Part shown: positions 25,661 to 34,623 of the stretch, piece by piece | Numbering within the stretch: the first letter of the stretch is position 1 | Layout of the letters: each line of letters begins with the position of its first letter | Assembly (NCBI RefSeq): GCF_039543225.1 | Contig: NZ_BAABJI010000002.1 | Span: 806,001 to 870,000 of the forward strand | Length of the DNA: 64,000 bases | DNA from: Mucilaginibacter defluvii | Lineage (GTDB): Bacteria > Bacteroidota > Bacteroidia > Sphingobacteriales > Sphingobacteriaceae | Direction of reading: 5' to 3' | Position numbers and translations under genes: made by a program | The notes under the pieces: generated by a model | Seen by the model: only the letters and a program-made list of their open reading frames with translations | What the model was told of the DNA's origin: nothing | Databases searched by the model: none

Positions 25661-28600
25661 TTAAAATCCTAATGTTACGTTTAAGCCTAATGTGCGTGTT
25701 GACGGTAACTGACCAAGCTCGAAACCACGGTTAATTTCAGATCCGTTAAGTGTACCGAATTCGGGGTCGAATGCCGGCCAGTCACTGATGATCAGCAAAT
25801 CGCGACCGTAAATACCAATGGTCGCCTTTTTCATACCAACGCGTTGTGCAAAACGTGCCGGCAATGAGTAATCGATACGTGCCTCTCTTAATTTAATATA
25901 GTCTGTTGAGTAAGTTGTTCCTTCTACGTTATCACGTCCGTAATGCGCATTGTAGTATGTAGCGATGTTTTCGGCGATTACTGTGTTAGGGCTGAATGAA
26001 CCGTCAGCATTACGCACTACGCCATTGCCTATTATGCCATTGTAACGGCCCGGCAATGTGGCGTTTGTTTTACCCTGCTCGGTAAGTACGGCACTTGTAA
26101 GTGAATAACCTACAGCGCCGGTTTGTGCATCGAACAGAAAGCTGAAGCCAAAAGAGCCGTAACGGAAGTTGTTCTGTAAGCTGCCCCTGAACTTAGGCAT
26201 GGTATTGCCAATGTATTTAATATCCGGGCTCAATACGGGGTAACCACCCTCGTAAACGATCTGCCCATCAGGCGAACGCTCGTAGCCACGGCCATAAAAA
26301 TCGCCCATGCTGCCTCCTACTCTTGCAGATATTAAACCACGGCTACCAGGGCCGTTCTGTAAAATCAGCTCAGTTTGCGTTTCGGTAAGCTCCATAATTT
26401 TGTTACGGTTAGCGGTAAGCGTACCATTGACGGTCCAGTTTAAGCCATTCTTTGATTTTAGCGGCGTACCGTTTACTGCCAATTCAATACCTTTATTACG
26501 TAAGCGGCCGGCATTGAAAAGAGCTGCTGTGCCCCCTACAGCAGGGTCAGGACTCGTCCACAAGTGCTGATCTTTGGTGTCTGAACTGTACAAAGTCAAA
26601 TCAAACCCAACCCGGTTTTTAAAAAATTTCGCTTCGACACCCACCTCATGCGCTATGGTCGTAAGCGGTCTTAAGTTTAGGTTAGCAAACCGGGTATCGT
26701 TTTGTAAACCACCCGGAAAAGTTGGTGTTACAACATAACCGTTTGTTGTTTGATAAGGAACCTGAGAACCACTACCCGTGTTAGAAATTGAACCACGCAG
26801 CTTTAAATAATCAATAAACTCAGGCATTTTAAACGCTTCGGTTGGTATAAAGCTTAAGTTATAACTTGGGTAAGAGAATGACACATTATCATTACCGCTT
26901 GCGTTTGCCAACACGCTGTTCCAGTCGTTACGGAAGGTTATATCAGCGTACAAATAATCTTTAAAGGCCAAAGTAAGCAAGCCGTAAAAGCTGTTTATTT
27001 CGTATTTTGATTTATATGGTGTAGCCACTAATATGCCCGCTTTATTAGCAAGACTATAAACGCCCGGATAGGCAAGCGAATCGGCGCTTAGCGCATCCTG
27101 ATTGTAAGTGTTTTTTAATGTACTACCACCACCTGTTGCGGTAATCTCGAAGTCTTTGTTTATCTTTTTGTTGTATCGTAATAGGAAGTCAGCGGTTATC
27201 TCCTGCGAGTAAATGTTCTGCGTACGGAACATCCCTTTTCTGAATTTCTCGGTATCCCAAGGGCGCTGCTGTGTACGCTGATCGTAACCAAAATCCATTG
27301 AAGTACGTACCATCAGGCTTAATTCCTTAGTGAAGTTATAAGTAGCCTGAACGTTACCGGTAACACCGTGGCGGTTCATAGTGTTCAGCATCTCCTGGGT
27401 AATCAGGTACGGGTTATCCGGGAAACTACTGAACGGAAAGCTTTGCTGAATATTCTCCCTGCCCGGCAGCCAATAATCTTTCAGCCAGTTTATATCGGCA
27501 TTTGGCTGCCAGAAAATGTACCAGTACATGATAGATTGATTGTTATACCCCACCGATGGCAGGTTATCACTCTTTTTGTTGGTATAGTTTATTTTAGTGG
27601 ATAACTGTAGTTTGTCACTTACTTTTTGGTTAAGCGATAAGGCTACCGTATTACGATCATAACCGGTATTAGGTATGATCCACGAATTTTTCACATTGGT
27701 TGCAGAGAACCTGGCAGTTGTTTTATCCGTACCGCCATCAATAGTTACCGAGTTGGTGTAGGTTCTGCCGGTTTCAAAAAAATTGCGGCTATCATTAACA
27801 TAAGGCACCCATGGGGTACGCGTTGTACCTTTGGTATGCGTTACCGGGTCATACTGATAAAACATCTGCCCATCAAACTTAGGCCCCCAGGCGGAGCTGG
27901 TGCTGCGCGTGCTTGGCCCATCTTCTGACGCATTGTACGAATAATACAAAGCGCCATCAACGCCTTGTCCGTACTGATATTGCAGATCGGGCCAGCGGTT
28001 AATGCTTTCAATAGCCGTATTTGAGTTAATGGTTACGTTTATCCCTTTGCTCCTGGCCGAGCCCGATTTAGTTGTGATGATGATAGCGCCGTTAGCGCCA
28101 CGCTGCCCGTAAAGAGCCGATGCGTTTGAGCCCTTCAGTACGGTGATGTTCTCGATATCAGCAGGGTTAATATCATTTAAACCTGAGCCAAAGTCAACCG
28201 GAGTTTCATCAGCCAGGTACGAGCTGCCACCGTAACCGGTTGAGCGGCCGCTACCGTTGTTTATTACCACACCATCAACAACTATCAAGGCTTCGTTTTC
28301 ACCGTTAAGGTTGTTCTCGCCACGCAAAATAATTTTGTTTGATCCGGTTGGACCACCATTTGAACGTAACAGGTTTAAACCCGCTACCTTGCCCGACAGT
28401 GCATCTGTCCAGTTATTGGATGGCGCTTTAGCAATATCTTCGCCTTTAATTACGGTTGCCGAGTAGCCAAGCGCTTTTTCCTCACGCTTAATGCCCAATG
28501 CCGTTACTACAACCTCATTAAGTGAAGTATTGGCCGTAATTAGCTTAATTTTAATATTGTTGTTTGCAGATTGAAAACGGGTTGTAAACGTATCAAAGCC

Positions 28601-29080
28601 CACCATGCCGAAGCTTACCGGCGCGCCCGACGTCACCCTGATATTAAAGCGGCCATCGGCATTCGTGCTGCCTAATGATTTTTTGGCAATGTTGGTTATG
28701 GTAACGCCGGCCAAAGGCAATCCGTCATCAGCCGATGTTACGGTACCACTTACCATAAAGGTATCAACCTTTTTAAATACCAGGTTTCCATCAATATTAC
28801 GGATACCGATGCCGGCCTGCTGCTCTATCTCGGTAATGAGCTGACCAAGTGTAAGATCGGTTGAGGAAAGATTAATTTTCCCGGCTGTATTTACATTGGC
28901 GTCATAAGATACCTTGTAATTATAAATTGATTGCAGCCTGTCGATTATGCTTGCAATGGTTACCTGTGTACTGTTAAATTTAAGCTGCCGCTTTTGTGCA
29001 TGCAAAGGCAAAGCCAGTATACAGCAAAGTATGGCACATAAGTAATTCCGAACTTTTTTGTGTAAAAATTTTCGATACAT
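25661..29080 (-). CDS. SusC/RagA TonB-linked receptor with STN signalling domain
   Basis: An 1139-aa outer-membrane receptor. After the signal peptide (cleavage near LPLHAQ) comes an STN/secretin domain at about residues 32-105 (TIASIIDRLQSIYNYKVSYD, LGQLITEIEQQAGIGI). Then follow a carboxypeptidase-regulatory-like domain at about 110-190, a plug (ENITVLKGSNASALYGQRGA near 310) and the beta-barrel. The STN domain is the part that contacts a FecR protein in the periplasm, and a fecR gene ends 8 bp upstream. The receptor should therefore both import a substrate and signal its presence through FecR to the ECF sigma factor encoded at 31774-32349. Confidence 0.94.
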   Translation of the reverse strand: MYRKFLHKKVRNYLCAILCCILALPLHAQKRQLKFNSTQVTIASIIDRLQSIYNYKVSYDANVNTAGKINLSSTDLTLGQLITEIEQQAGIGIRNIDGNLVFKKVDTFMVSGTVTSADDGLPLAGVTITNIAKKSLGSTNADGRFNIRVTSGAPVSFGMVGFDTFTTRFQSANNNIKIKLITANTSLNEVVVTALGIKREEKALGYSATVIKGEDIAKAPSNNWTDALSGKVAGLNLLRSNGGPTGSNKIILRGENNLNGENEALIVVDGVVINNGSGRSTGYGGSSYLADETPVDFGSGLNDINPADIENITVLKGSNASALYGQRGANGAIIITTKSGSARSKGINVTINSNTAIESINRWPDLQYQYGQGVDGALYYSYNASEDGPSTRSTSSAWGPKFDGQMFYQYDPVTHTKGTTRTPWVPYVNDSRNFFETGRTYTNSVTIDGGTDKTTARFSATNVKNSWIIPNTGYDRNTVALSLNQKVSDKLQLSTKINYTNKKSDNLPSVGYNNQSIMYWYIFWQPNADINWLKDYWLPGRENIQQSFPFSSFPDNPYLITQEMLNTMNRHGVTGNVQATYNFTKELSLMVRTSMDFGYDQRTQQRPWDTEKFRKGMFRTQNIYSQEITADFLLRYNKKINKDFEITATGGGSTLKNTYNQDALSADSLAYPGVYSLANKAGILVATPYKSKYEINSFYGLLTLAFKDYLYADITFRNDWNSVLANASGNDNVSFSYPSYNLSFIPTEAFKMPEFIDYLKLRGSISNTGSGSQVPYQTTNGYVVTPTFPGGLQNDTRFANLNLRPLTTIAHEVGVEAKFFKNRVGFDLTLYSSDTKDQHLWTSPDPAVGGTAALFNAGRLRNKGIELAVNGTPLKSKNGLNWTVNGTLTANRNKIMELTETQTELILQNGPGSRGLISARVGGSMGDFYGRGYERSPDGQIVYEGGYPVLSPDIKYIGNTMPKFRGSLQNNFRYGSFGFSFLFDAQTGAVGYSLTSAVLTEQGKTNATLPGRYNGIIGNGVVRNADGSFSPNTVIAENIATYYNAHYGRDNVEGTTYSTDYIKLREARIDYSLPARFAQRVGMKKATIGIYGRDLLIISDWPAFDPEFGTLNGSEINRGFELGQLPSTRTLGLNVTLGF

Positions 29081-29088
29081 GATGATGA

Positions 29089-30066
29089 TTAGTAAAAAAT
29101 AATCGTTTGTTGGTTTTTATATTTATAATGTAATCCGGTAGCGTAGTTAAGGCCCTCAAGCAGTTTGTCCAGACCGTTGTCTTTCATCTCACCGCTAAAC
29201 AGGTTGTATTTTTTATTGGCTGACGGCTCAACCTCTATTTTGACATGGTAGTACTGTGCCAGTTTTGAGGCTATTTGTGATGCGTTACTGTTATTGAAAT
29301 AAAGTGTTCCGTTAAGCAAACTTTGCGCATCATCAATATTTACCAGGATTTTCTGTGCTGTTTTTGCGCTAACGTTATACTTTAACTGTTCGCCTGCTTT
29401 TATAAAGTGCGTTTTCTTACCTTCAATAAAGCCGACTAAACCGGTGGCCACCTTAATTTGCTCAGATATACCTTTGGCCGAATAAACATTAAAAGATGTA
29501 CCCAGTACGTTTACCTGCAAGTTATTGGCTGTACGTACAATGAAGCATTTTTTTAAATTGTGTTTTACATCAAAAAAAGCCTCGCCCCGTAAGCGTACCT
29601 CGCGTTTTGCCTGGCCATAAGCATTGCTTACCTCCAGGGATGCATCGGGCGCTAAATACACCACAGACCCATCAGGCAGTGCCACTTTTTTTCGCGACGG
29701 TGATTTTTTTATGAAGGTATAGCCATTTTCATAGGCATCTTTTTCCCGCTGCATTGTATACCAGGTAATACAGCAAACCAATATTAACGAAGCCGCTGCA
29801 CCAGCCCAGGCATACAACCTTTTAATTTTTGTTTGCTTTACCGGCTTTGGGTCGGCATACATACGGTCAAGCAGTTTTACCCACTCGTTATGTACAACAT
29901 CTCCTTTAACCGGCTCATTAACCTTGCGGCTGCGTTCTTCCAGGTATTGCAGTAATGTTTTATTCTCCGGCCGTTCGGCAAGCCAGGATTTCACTTCAGC
30001 GTTTTCGGCTTCAGTGGTTTCCTTGTTCAGGTATTTTATAAGTATCTCCCAGTTCACTGCGATCAT
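29089..30066 (-). CDS. FecR family anti-sigma / sigma regulator
   Basis: A 325-aa protein with an N-terminal cytoplasmic sigma-binding part (residues 1-80), one membrane helix (about 86-104, LYAWAGAAASLILVCCITWY), a FecR domain (about 118-215, KKVALPDGSVVYLAPDASLE, VRLRGEAFFDVKH, VLGTSFNVYS) and a C-terminal DUF4974-type domain (about 250-325). It would hold the ECF sigma factor and release it when the STN domain of the adjacent SusC receptor signals. Oddly, it is not next to the sigma gene; a phosphoesterase gene and a terminator lie between. Confidence 0.92.
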   Translation of the reverse strand: MIAVNWEILIKYLNKETTEAENAEVKSWLAERPENKTLLQYLEERSRKVNEPVKGDVVHNEWVKLLDRMYADPKPVKQTKIKRLYAWAGAAASLILVCCITWYTMQREKDAYENGYTFIKKSPSRKKVALPDGSVVYLAPDASLEVSNAYGQAKREVRLRGEAFFDVKHNLKKCFIVRTANNLQVNVLGTSFNVYSAKGISEQIKVATGLVGFIEGKKTHFIKAGEQLKYNVSAKTAQKILVNIDDAQSLLNGTLYFNNSNASQIASKLAQYYHVKIEVEPSANKKYNLFSGEMKDNGLDKLLEGLNYATGLHYKYKNQQTIIFY

Positions 30067-30162
30067 TTTACAAGTAAGAGGTATCCACCGTCCCTTTCCA
30101 CTGAAAGAAATAGTTAAGCGTTTATGAAGTAATTGTTAACACGACCATTAAAAACAAGAAAA

Positions 30163-30186
30163 GCTGCCCTGCAAAGCAGGAACAGC
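30163..30186 (-). terminator. Terminator between phosphoesterase and fecR genes
   Basis: A hairpin with inner stem CCTGC/GCAGG (30168-30172 and 30176-30180, AAA loop) and outer stem GCTG/CAGC, followed on the minus strand by T-rich sequence. It lies 24 bp past the phosphoesterase stop. It would split the sigma-phosphoesterase transcript from the fecR-susCD transcript. Confidence 0.65.
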
Positions 30187-30210
30187 CTCCATCAAGTGAA
30201 AAGTTTTTAA

Positions 30211-31707
30211 TTATACCAGATCCATATCCTGGCTATATTTTTTTCCGAAACGATCTGTAGCCGTAACGGTTATTTTTTTAGCGCCTGCTGATGGTTTGGC
30301 AAAGAACAAGTGATCGGTCAACGTCGGGTCAACCCATTTATGTTTTTTAGGCAACTGATCGCCTTTGTAAAGCTCAACAGTCCATGGGTCATAATCAATA
30401 CGTTGTTCCATGTTGCCCTTAAGCACACCGTCCTCATACCATTGCACCGTCCATTTGCTATCCCAATTCCAAACGTTGACCACTACTTCATCGGGTGCAG
30501 TTTGCAGGTAGCCTTTTTTGTAAATTTTGAGCTGATAATCTTTTGGCTTGCCTGTTGATTTATAATACCAGCTGATCTCGCCGCCTTTAACTTCGTAAAC
30601 CGAGTAGCCCGCAGGTGCGCCATCGCTGCAGATTGGGCCCGTCCACCATGCGCCGCAAACGGTACCGTGTACGTGTTCGATCATATTGCGGTCTTCCCAC
30701 TTTTCGTTCATGTGGGTATGGCCCGACATAATATGTACTTTGTAAGGAGCCAATATTTTATAAAGCTGTTCACGGTTTGATACCACGCCACCTAATTCAT
30801 CTTCTTTATTATTTAACCTGCGTTTCACCCCTGTATTGGTCGGGATGTGTAGCGATACTACAACCGTTGTACCTGGTTTTATGTGCGACAGATCCTGCTC
30901 CAGCCACTGCAATTGTGTTTCGGTCAAATAGCCAATGTAGCGTTTTGCCGTACCGATAAAGAACACATCATCCAACACTACATAGTGCACCTGCCCGCGG
31001 TTAAAAGAATAATATGTCGGGCCGAAATTCTTTTTAAAAGTTTGCGCCGAGTAATCATCAGTACGGGCATCCAGGTCCATATCATGGTTACCAATCAGGT
31101 TAAAAAATGGTATGCCCGACATGCCGATGGCCTGCTTATAATCCTCGTAAAGTTCAAAATGATCCCACACCAAATCGCCGCAACCTATGCCGTGCATTAA
31201 TGTACCGGCAGGATATGATGCTACCAGGTCGCGTAAATCAGGCGCTGAAGTTTCGAGCATAATAGCCGCATCTTTTTTTGAGATGATCTGCGGATCAGCC
31301 CAAACCACAAATGCATGATTAGCATCGTCTTTTTCTAAACGTGTGAGATCGAAATCAGCCTTAAAAACCGATTGCTTGTTATCAATCTGTTTAAAAAACC
31401 TGGCAATGCTCTTCTCATGCGGAAAGGCGTATCCGGCAGGCAGGCTGATGTAAACAAACTGCGCGGTTTTGTTACTTAATAATTGATAGTTGCCGCCTTT
31501 ATCAGTAAGCACCACGTTAATACCATCCGTAACGGCTACATTGGCTACCCCTTGTCCGTTGCTCAGCACCCGGCCTTTTAGGGTGATATTGGCAATATCA
31601 ATTTTCTCTGAAGCGGCAACCGCCGGTTCGGCATTAATAACCGCGGGGATGCTCAGCATGGCACCGGTTATGCCCAGGCCTTTTATAAAATCTCTTCTGT
31701 TCGACAT
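30211..31707 (-). CDS. Exported calcineurin-like phosphoesterase (MetallophosN/C type)
   Basis: I choose the ATG at 31707 (MSNRRDFIKGLGI), which gives a clear twin-arginine signal and 498 aa. After it come a MetallophosN-type beta domain (about residues 40-100, LKGRVLSNGQGVANVAV) and a calcineurin-like core with WADPQ near 134, GCGDLVWDH near 180, GNHD near 205, SLHIP near 275 and GHTH near 333. A C-terminal MetallophosC-type domain extends to the end. The first metal motif is D-x-Q rather than the classical D-x-H. It is probably a periplasmic phosphodiesterase or phosphatase. Its place between the sigma and fecR genes suggests that the imported substrate contains phosphate esters. Confidence 0.87.
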   Translation of the reverse strand: MSNRRDFIKGLGITGAMLSIPAVINAEPAVAASEKIDIANITLKGRVLSNGQGVANVAVTDGINVVLTDKGGNYQLLSNKTAQFVYISLPAGYAFPHEKSIARFFKQIDNKQSVFKADFDLTRLEKDDANHAFVVWADPQIISKKDAAIMLETSAPDLRDLVASYPAGTLMHGIGCGDLVWDHFELYEDYKQAIGMSGIPFFNLIGNHDMDLDARTDDYSAQTFKKNFGPTYYSFNRGQVHYVVLDDVFFIGTAKRYIGYLTETQLQWLEQDLSHIKPGTTVVVSLHIPTNTGVKRRLNNKEDELGGVVSNREQLYKILAPYKVHIMSGHTHMNEKWEDRNMIEHVHGTVCGAWWTGPICSDGAPAGYSVYEVKGGEISWYYKSTGKPKDYQLKIYKKGYLQTAPDEVVVNVWNWDSKWTVQWYEDGVLKGNMEQRIDYDPWTVELYKGDQLPKKHKWVDPTLTDHLFFAKPSAGAKKITVTATDRFGKKYSQDMDLV

Positions 31708-31773
31708 ATGTTTGTTTACAAGATATCTTTTAGCAAAGAGCAAAGCCCGGCCGGTTTTCCCCGAAAAAAATCG

Positions 31774-32349
31774 TTAAATAAATGTCAACATTACATTAAC
31801 CAGCAACAATCCACCGGCAATGGTAGCGCGATCATAGTTTTCGTGGCGCATGTAGTAGCCCAATTGTTCAATGGCTTCGCGCATGTGGTATTCTATCTTC
31901 TTTTCGGTAACGTCCAGCACTTTGGCTATTTCGTGGTTTTTCAATCCTGTTAAACGCAGTTGGATGATTTCCTTACGCATAGCCGGCAGCTTATTAATTA
32001 AACGCTCAACTATTTTAACAGATTCTTTAGCGACTAAACGCTCAAACGGACTAAAGGCCTGCTCGCTGATGTTCCAGCAATTCTCAGTCAATTCATCTGT
32101 TTGGCGGGCCGTAAGGGTTTTTAAGGCGCCGTTGCGTGCAGCGCGAAAAAGGTAGGCTTTAATGTTTGTTATTTGCAGATTATCCTTTTGCATCCACAAG
32201 TTCAAGAACATATCTGACAGCACATCCTTCGCTTCATCTTCATCCTTTACCATCGTGTGCACATACCTGAACAGGTATGAATAATGTTCCCTGAAAATGG
32301 TTTCGAGGTTATGGAGGGTATTTATTTTAACTTCACTTTCCGTTTGCAT
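31774..32349 (-). CDS. ECF RNA polymerase sigma factor with hydrophobic C-terminal tail
   Basis: A 191-aa sigma-70 factor of the ECF type (Bacteroides expansion family). Region 2 lies at about residues 20-85 (FREHYSYLFRYVHTMVKDED, KDVLSDMFLNLWMQ) and region 4 at about 120-170 (LRLTGLKNHEIAKVLDVTEK, then KIEYHMREAIEQL). The last 17 residues (ATIAGGLLLVNVMLTFI) are strongly hydrophobic and could touch or enter the membrane. It should direct transcription of the fecR-susCD-DUF5689 genes when released by FecR. It lies 66 bp upstream of the phosphoesterase gene on the same strand. Confidence 0.92.
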   Translation of the reverse strand: MQTESEVKINTLHNLETIFREHYSYLFRYVHTMVKDEDEAKDVLSDMFLNLWMQKDNLQITNIKAYLFRAARNGALKTLTARQTDELTENCWNISEQAFSPFERLVAKESVKIVERLINKLPAMRKEIIQLRLTGLKNHEIAKVLDVTEKKIEYHMREAIEQLGYYMRHENYDRATIAGGLLLVNVMLTFI

Positions 32350-32451
32350 GCCGGTTGCAAAATTAATTGGCTTAAGCCCGGATGCCGGTAGAAGTGCTAT
32401 TAATTTTATGTTAAATCTGATGCAGTAGATTTGTTACAATAAGAATCGGAA

Positions 32452-32799
32452 CTATCGGGAATAATAATCTTTATTTAATTCTGTAAATATTATTTGAGGG
32501 TTTGTAATTGCGTATTTTATATAGATTGAATCTCCGCTATCTAAATGCTTGGGATTAATATCCCAAACCATAGTAGATTCGTAAACCTTGTTGTTAACCA
32601 AATATTCAACGGTTAATGTACGACCCTTATAGTAATGGATATCTGTAATAATACCTTTTGTCTGGTTGTAACCTTTGTTGAATTCTGACAAGTGTTCAGC
32701 TTCTGATTTTTCAGCCTTCCTTGTAAGCAAAACAAATGTAATTATTATAATCGCTGTTATAGCAAATAGCGTTAAAAACGTTTTTATCTTATCAGTCAC
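32452..32799 (-). CDS. Small membrane-anchored protein of unknown function
   Basis: A 115-aa protein with one N-terminal membrane segment (about residues 7-25, FLTLFAITAIIIITFVLL) and a soluble part of about 85 residues predicted to be beta-rich (TKGIITDIHYYKGRTLTVEY, GDSIYIKYAITNPQIIF). The pattern resembles DUF3592-like proteins, which have a strand-rich domain next to membrane helices, but the match is not firm. It stands alone between the ECF sigma gene and a terminator. Its function is unknown. Confidence 0.65.
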   Translation of the reverse strand: MTDKIKTFLTLFAITAIIIITFVLLTRKAEKSEAEHLSEFNKGYNQTKGIITDIHYYKGRTLTVEYLVNNKVYESTMVWDINPKHLDSGDSIYIKYAITNPQIIFTELNKDYYSR

Positions 32800-32831
32800 A
32801 ACTAATTAGCTTATGAAGTGCCTAAGATAAA

Positions 32832-32854
32832 AAAACAGGCTCGAGGCCTGTTTT
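32832..32854 (-). terminator. Terminator after the 59-aa gene
   Basis: A perfect 9-bp stem (AAAACAGGC / GCCTGTTTT) with a 5-base loop, followed on the minus strand by a T run. It begins 10 bp past the stop codon of the small gene at 32864-33043 and supports that gene being real and transcribed leftwards. Confidence 0.85.
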
Positions 32855-32863
32855 CATTTTTCA

Positions 32864-33043
32864 CTATTTTTTATTTTCCTGTTTGCGGATGTTGTCCCGA
32901 TTAGATGTCTGGTCGGCCCGCTGGGCGCCGCCATTGGATATTCCTTTTGACTTTGTTACTTCCCGGCTGTTCGTAAACGCCCTGTCGGCAATTGAATTGC
33001 CCTGAAAGTTTCCGCTGTTTCTCAAATCCTGTCCCTTTTTCAT
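32864..33043 (-). CDS. 59-aa hydrophilic small protein
   Basis: A short reading frame from ATG at 33043 to TAG at 32864. The product begins MKKGQDLRNSGNFQGNSIAD and ends NIRKQENKK. It is extremely hydrophilic, rich in N, R, K, Q, G and S, with no hydrophobic core and no aromatic residue except two Phe, so it is probably disordered. A strong terminator follows immediately, which is the main support for expression. Small basic, disordered proteins of this kind are often stress-induced in Bacteroidota, but I do not recognise this family. Confidence 0.6.
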   Translation of the reverse strand: MKKGQDLRNSGNFQGNSIADRAFTNSREVTKSKGISNGGAQRADQTSNRDNIRKQENKK

Positions 33044-33116
33044 AACATTGGTATTAAGTTAATAATTGTACATTAAAGCAATGCACATTTAGTTATTCAA
33101 AACAATAACCATACCG

Positions 33117-34208
33117 TTAATCCTTTTTAAATATGGATTTAATCTTATCTATAATGCCTGTGTTAGATTTTTTGCTTTGCGACCCGATCAGGAATCCGTA
33201 AGGTTTGAGTTCGGGTACGTTATCGCATATAATTTTGACGATACCTATGCCGGGTATAGCCAGTATCATGCCGGGCACGCCCCAAATCAGTTCGCCAAGT
33301 ACAATGGCCATTATAGTAAACAGCGGATTAACGCTTACCTGCTCACCTACCACCAAAGGTTCAATTATATACGTTTGGGTAAACTGGATAACGAAGTATG
33401 TACCTAAAACTCCGGCGATCATACCACCATCTCCCCCTTGAACGATAACAGCCAAAACAGTTAGCGTAGTGCCGGTAACATTACCTACAAAAGGCACAAT
33501 TTCAAGGATGCCGCATAGCACAGCGAAAAAAATCGCGTTTTCTACGCCTACAACACTAAAACCGATTCCGTACAACACCCACAGCATTAAAATCATCAGG
33601 CTAAGGCCACTCAAATACTTCTGTGCTACCCGGGCCGACTCATGTACCACTTCGTCGGTACGCTTCAGTTGTTCATCAGGCACTATTTTAAGTATGAATT
33701 TTTTGATGTGGCTGCGATAGTAAAGCAATAGAAACATATAAACCAGGCCAAGCACCAAATTAACTGTAACACTCATTAACGAACTGGCAACCGCTGCCGC
33801 CATAGTACCCGGGTTACCCGCAGCGCCTGATTGTGTTTGCTGCTTAAGCATATCGTCCTGCTGTTTCATGGACAAGCCGACGGTTTGATTAACCCAGCGC
33901 TTAATGTTGAGTAATATTTCGGCAAGCCGCTGCTTCATGGTATCTACGTTAGTAGAAAACTCACTCAGCTGAATGGATAGTAAATACAATATCAACGCAA
34001 CTGATAATACCAGGGTAAGCACCGATAAAAAGGCCGAGAAACCGCGCGACATGCCTTTACTTTCCAGGTAGTTACTGAACCCGATAAAAAGCATCGCGAA
34101 TAAGCCGGAAATAGTGATCGGAACTAAAAATTCTTTGGCGAAATAAAGCCCGCTAACCAGTAAGAAAAGGAGAAAGAGTACAAGAACACTGCGTTGAAGT
34201 TTAGCCAT
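33117..34208 (-). CDS. AI-2E family transporter (PerM/YdiK type permease)
   Basis: A 363-aa membrane protein with about eight helices: two near the N terminus, one near residue 60-80, a hydrophilic stretch (about 90-140), and a C-terminal group. It carries the family signature GILEIVPFVGNVTGTTL near residue 235 and PLVVGEQVSVNPLFTIMAIV near 285. Members have been linked to autoinducer-2 export or sodium/proton exchange, and most have no known substrate. The gene stands alone, and no quorum-sensing gene is nearby. Confidence 0.87.
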   Translation of the reverse strand: MAKLQRSVLVLFLLFLLVSGLYFAKEFLVPITISGLFAMLFIGFSNYLESKGMSRGFSAFLSVLTLVLSVALILYLLSIQLSEFSTNVDTMKQRLAEILLNIKRWVNQTVGLSMKQQDDMLKQQTQSGAAGNPGTMAAAVASSLMSVTVNLVLGLVYMFLLLYYRSHIKKFILKIVPDEQLKRTDEVVHESARVAQKYLSGLSLMILMLWVLYGIGFSVVGVENAIFFAVLCGILEIVPFVGNVTGTTLTVLAVIVQGGDGGMIAGVLGTYFVIQFTQTYIIEPLVVGEQVSVNPLFTIMAIVLGELIWGVPGMILAIPGIGIVKIICDNVPELKPYGFLIGSQSKKSNTGIIDKIKSIFKKD

Positions 34209-34249
34209 GATTAAACCACAACAACGTTGATGTGATAAAGTTTAAGCTG

Positions 34250-34555
34250 CTAAGCTGCAGTGGCTGCACGCTCCTGTATGCGGCGCGATATTTCTTTAAG
34301 CATTTCTGAATCGCTTAAACGCTCCTCAACATCAGTAAGCACACGATTATTGTATGACAATAAAGCCATATGCTGATCATTAATTTGCAAATCATACAAA
34401 TCACCGGTTGGCGTTACTTTAACAAATGCAGGCGATCCCCAATAAGTTGTTACAAACATAATAGGGCTTGATAATAATGCGGTGTTCATAGCAGAAAAAT
34501 TTAGTGTGTAAGGATAGTAACAGCTAAAAGTACCACTTTGTTTTAACACTTTCAC
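34250..34555 (-). CDS. Hypothetical protein, about 80-101 aa
   Basis: I do not recognise this protein. The longest form starts at GTG (34555, MKVLKQSGTF) and has 101 aa; the ATG at 34489 (MNTALLSSPIMFVTTYWGSP) gives 79 aa and is an equally plausible start. The C-terminal third (DVEERLSDSEMLKEISRRIQ, then ERAATAA) is a predicted amphipathic helix, while the middle looks beta-rich. It lies 41 bp upstream of the AI-2E-family gene on the same strand and may be co-transcribed with it. Confidence 0.55.
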   Translation of the reverse strand: MKVLKQSGTFSCYYPYTLNFSAMNTALLSSPIMFVTTYWGSPAFVKVTPTGDLYDLQINDQHMALLSYNNRVLTDVEERLSDSEMLKEISRRIQERAATAA

Positions 34556-34623
34556 AAATTATTATAATTATTATTACTGTATTGGTAACATTTATTACAG
34601 ATCGCCGACAATCTCTTAATCAC

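Noticed and set aside
34556..34623. A CTGTA/TACAG inverted repeat downstream of the CotH-like gene as a terminator.
   Set aside because: The stem is only 5 bp, with a loop of over ten bases and no T run, too weak to call.
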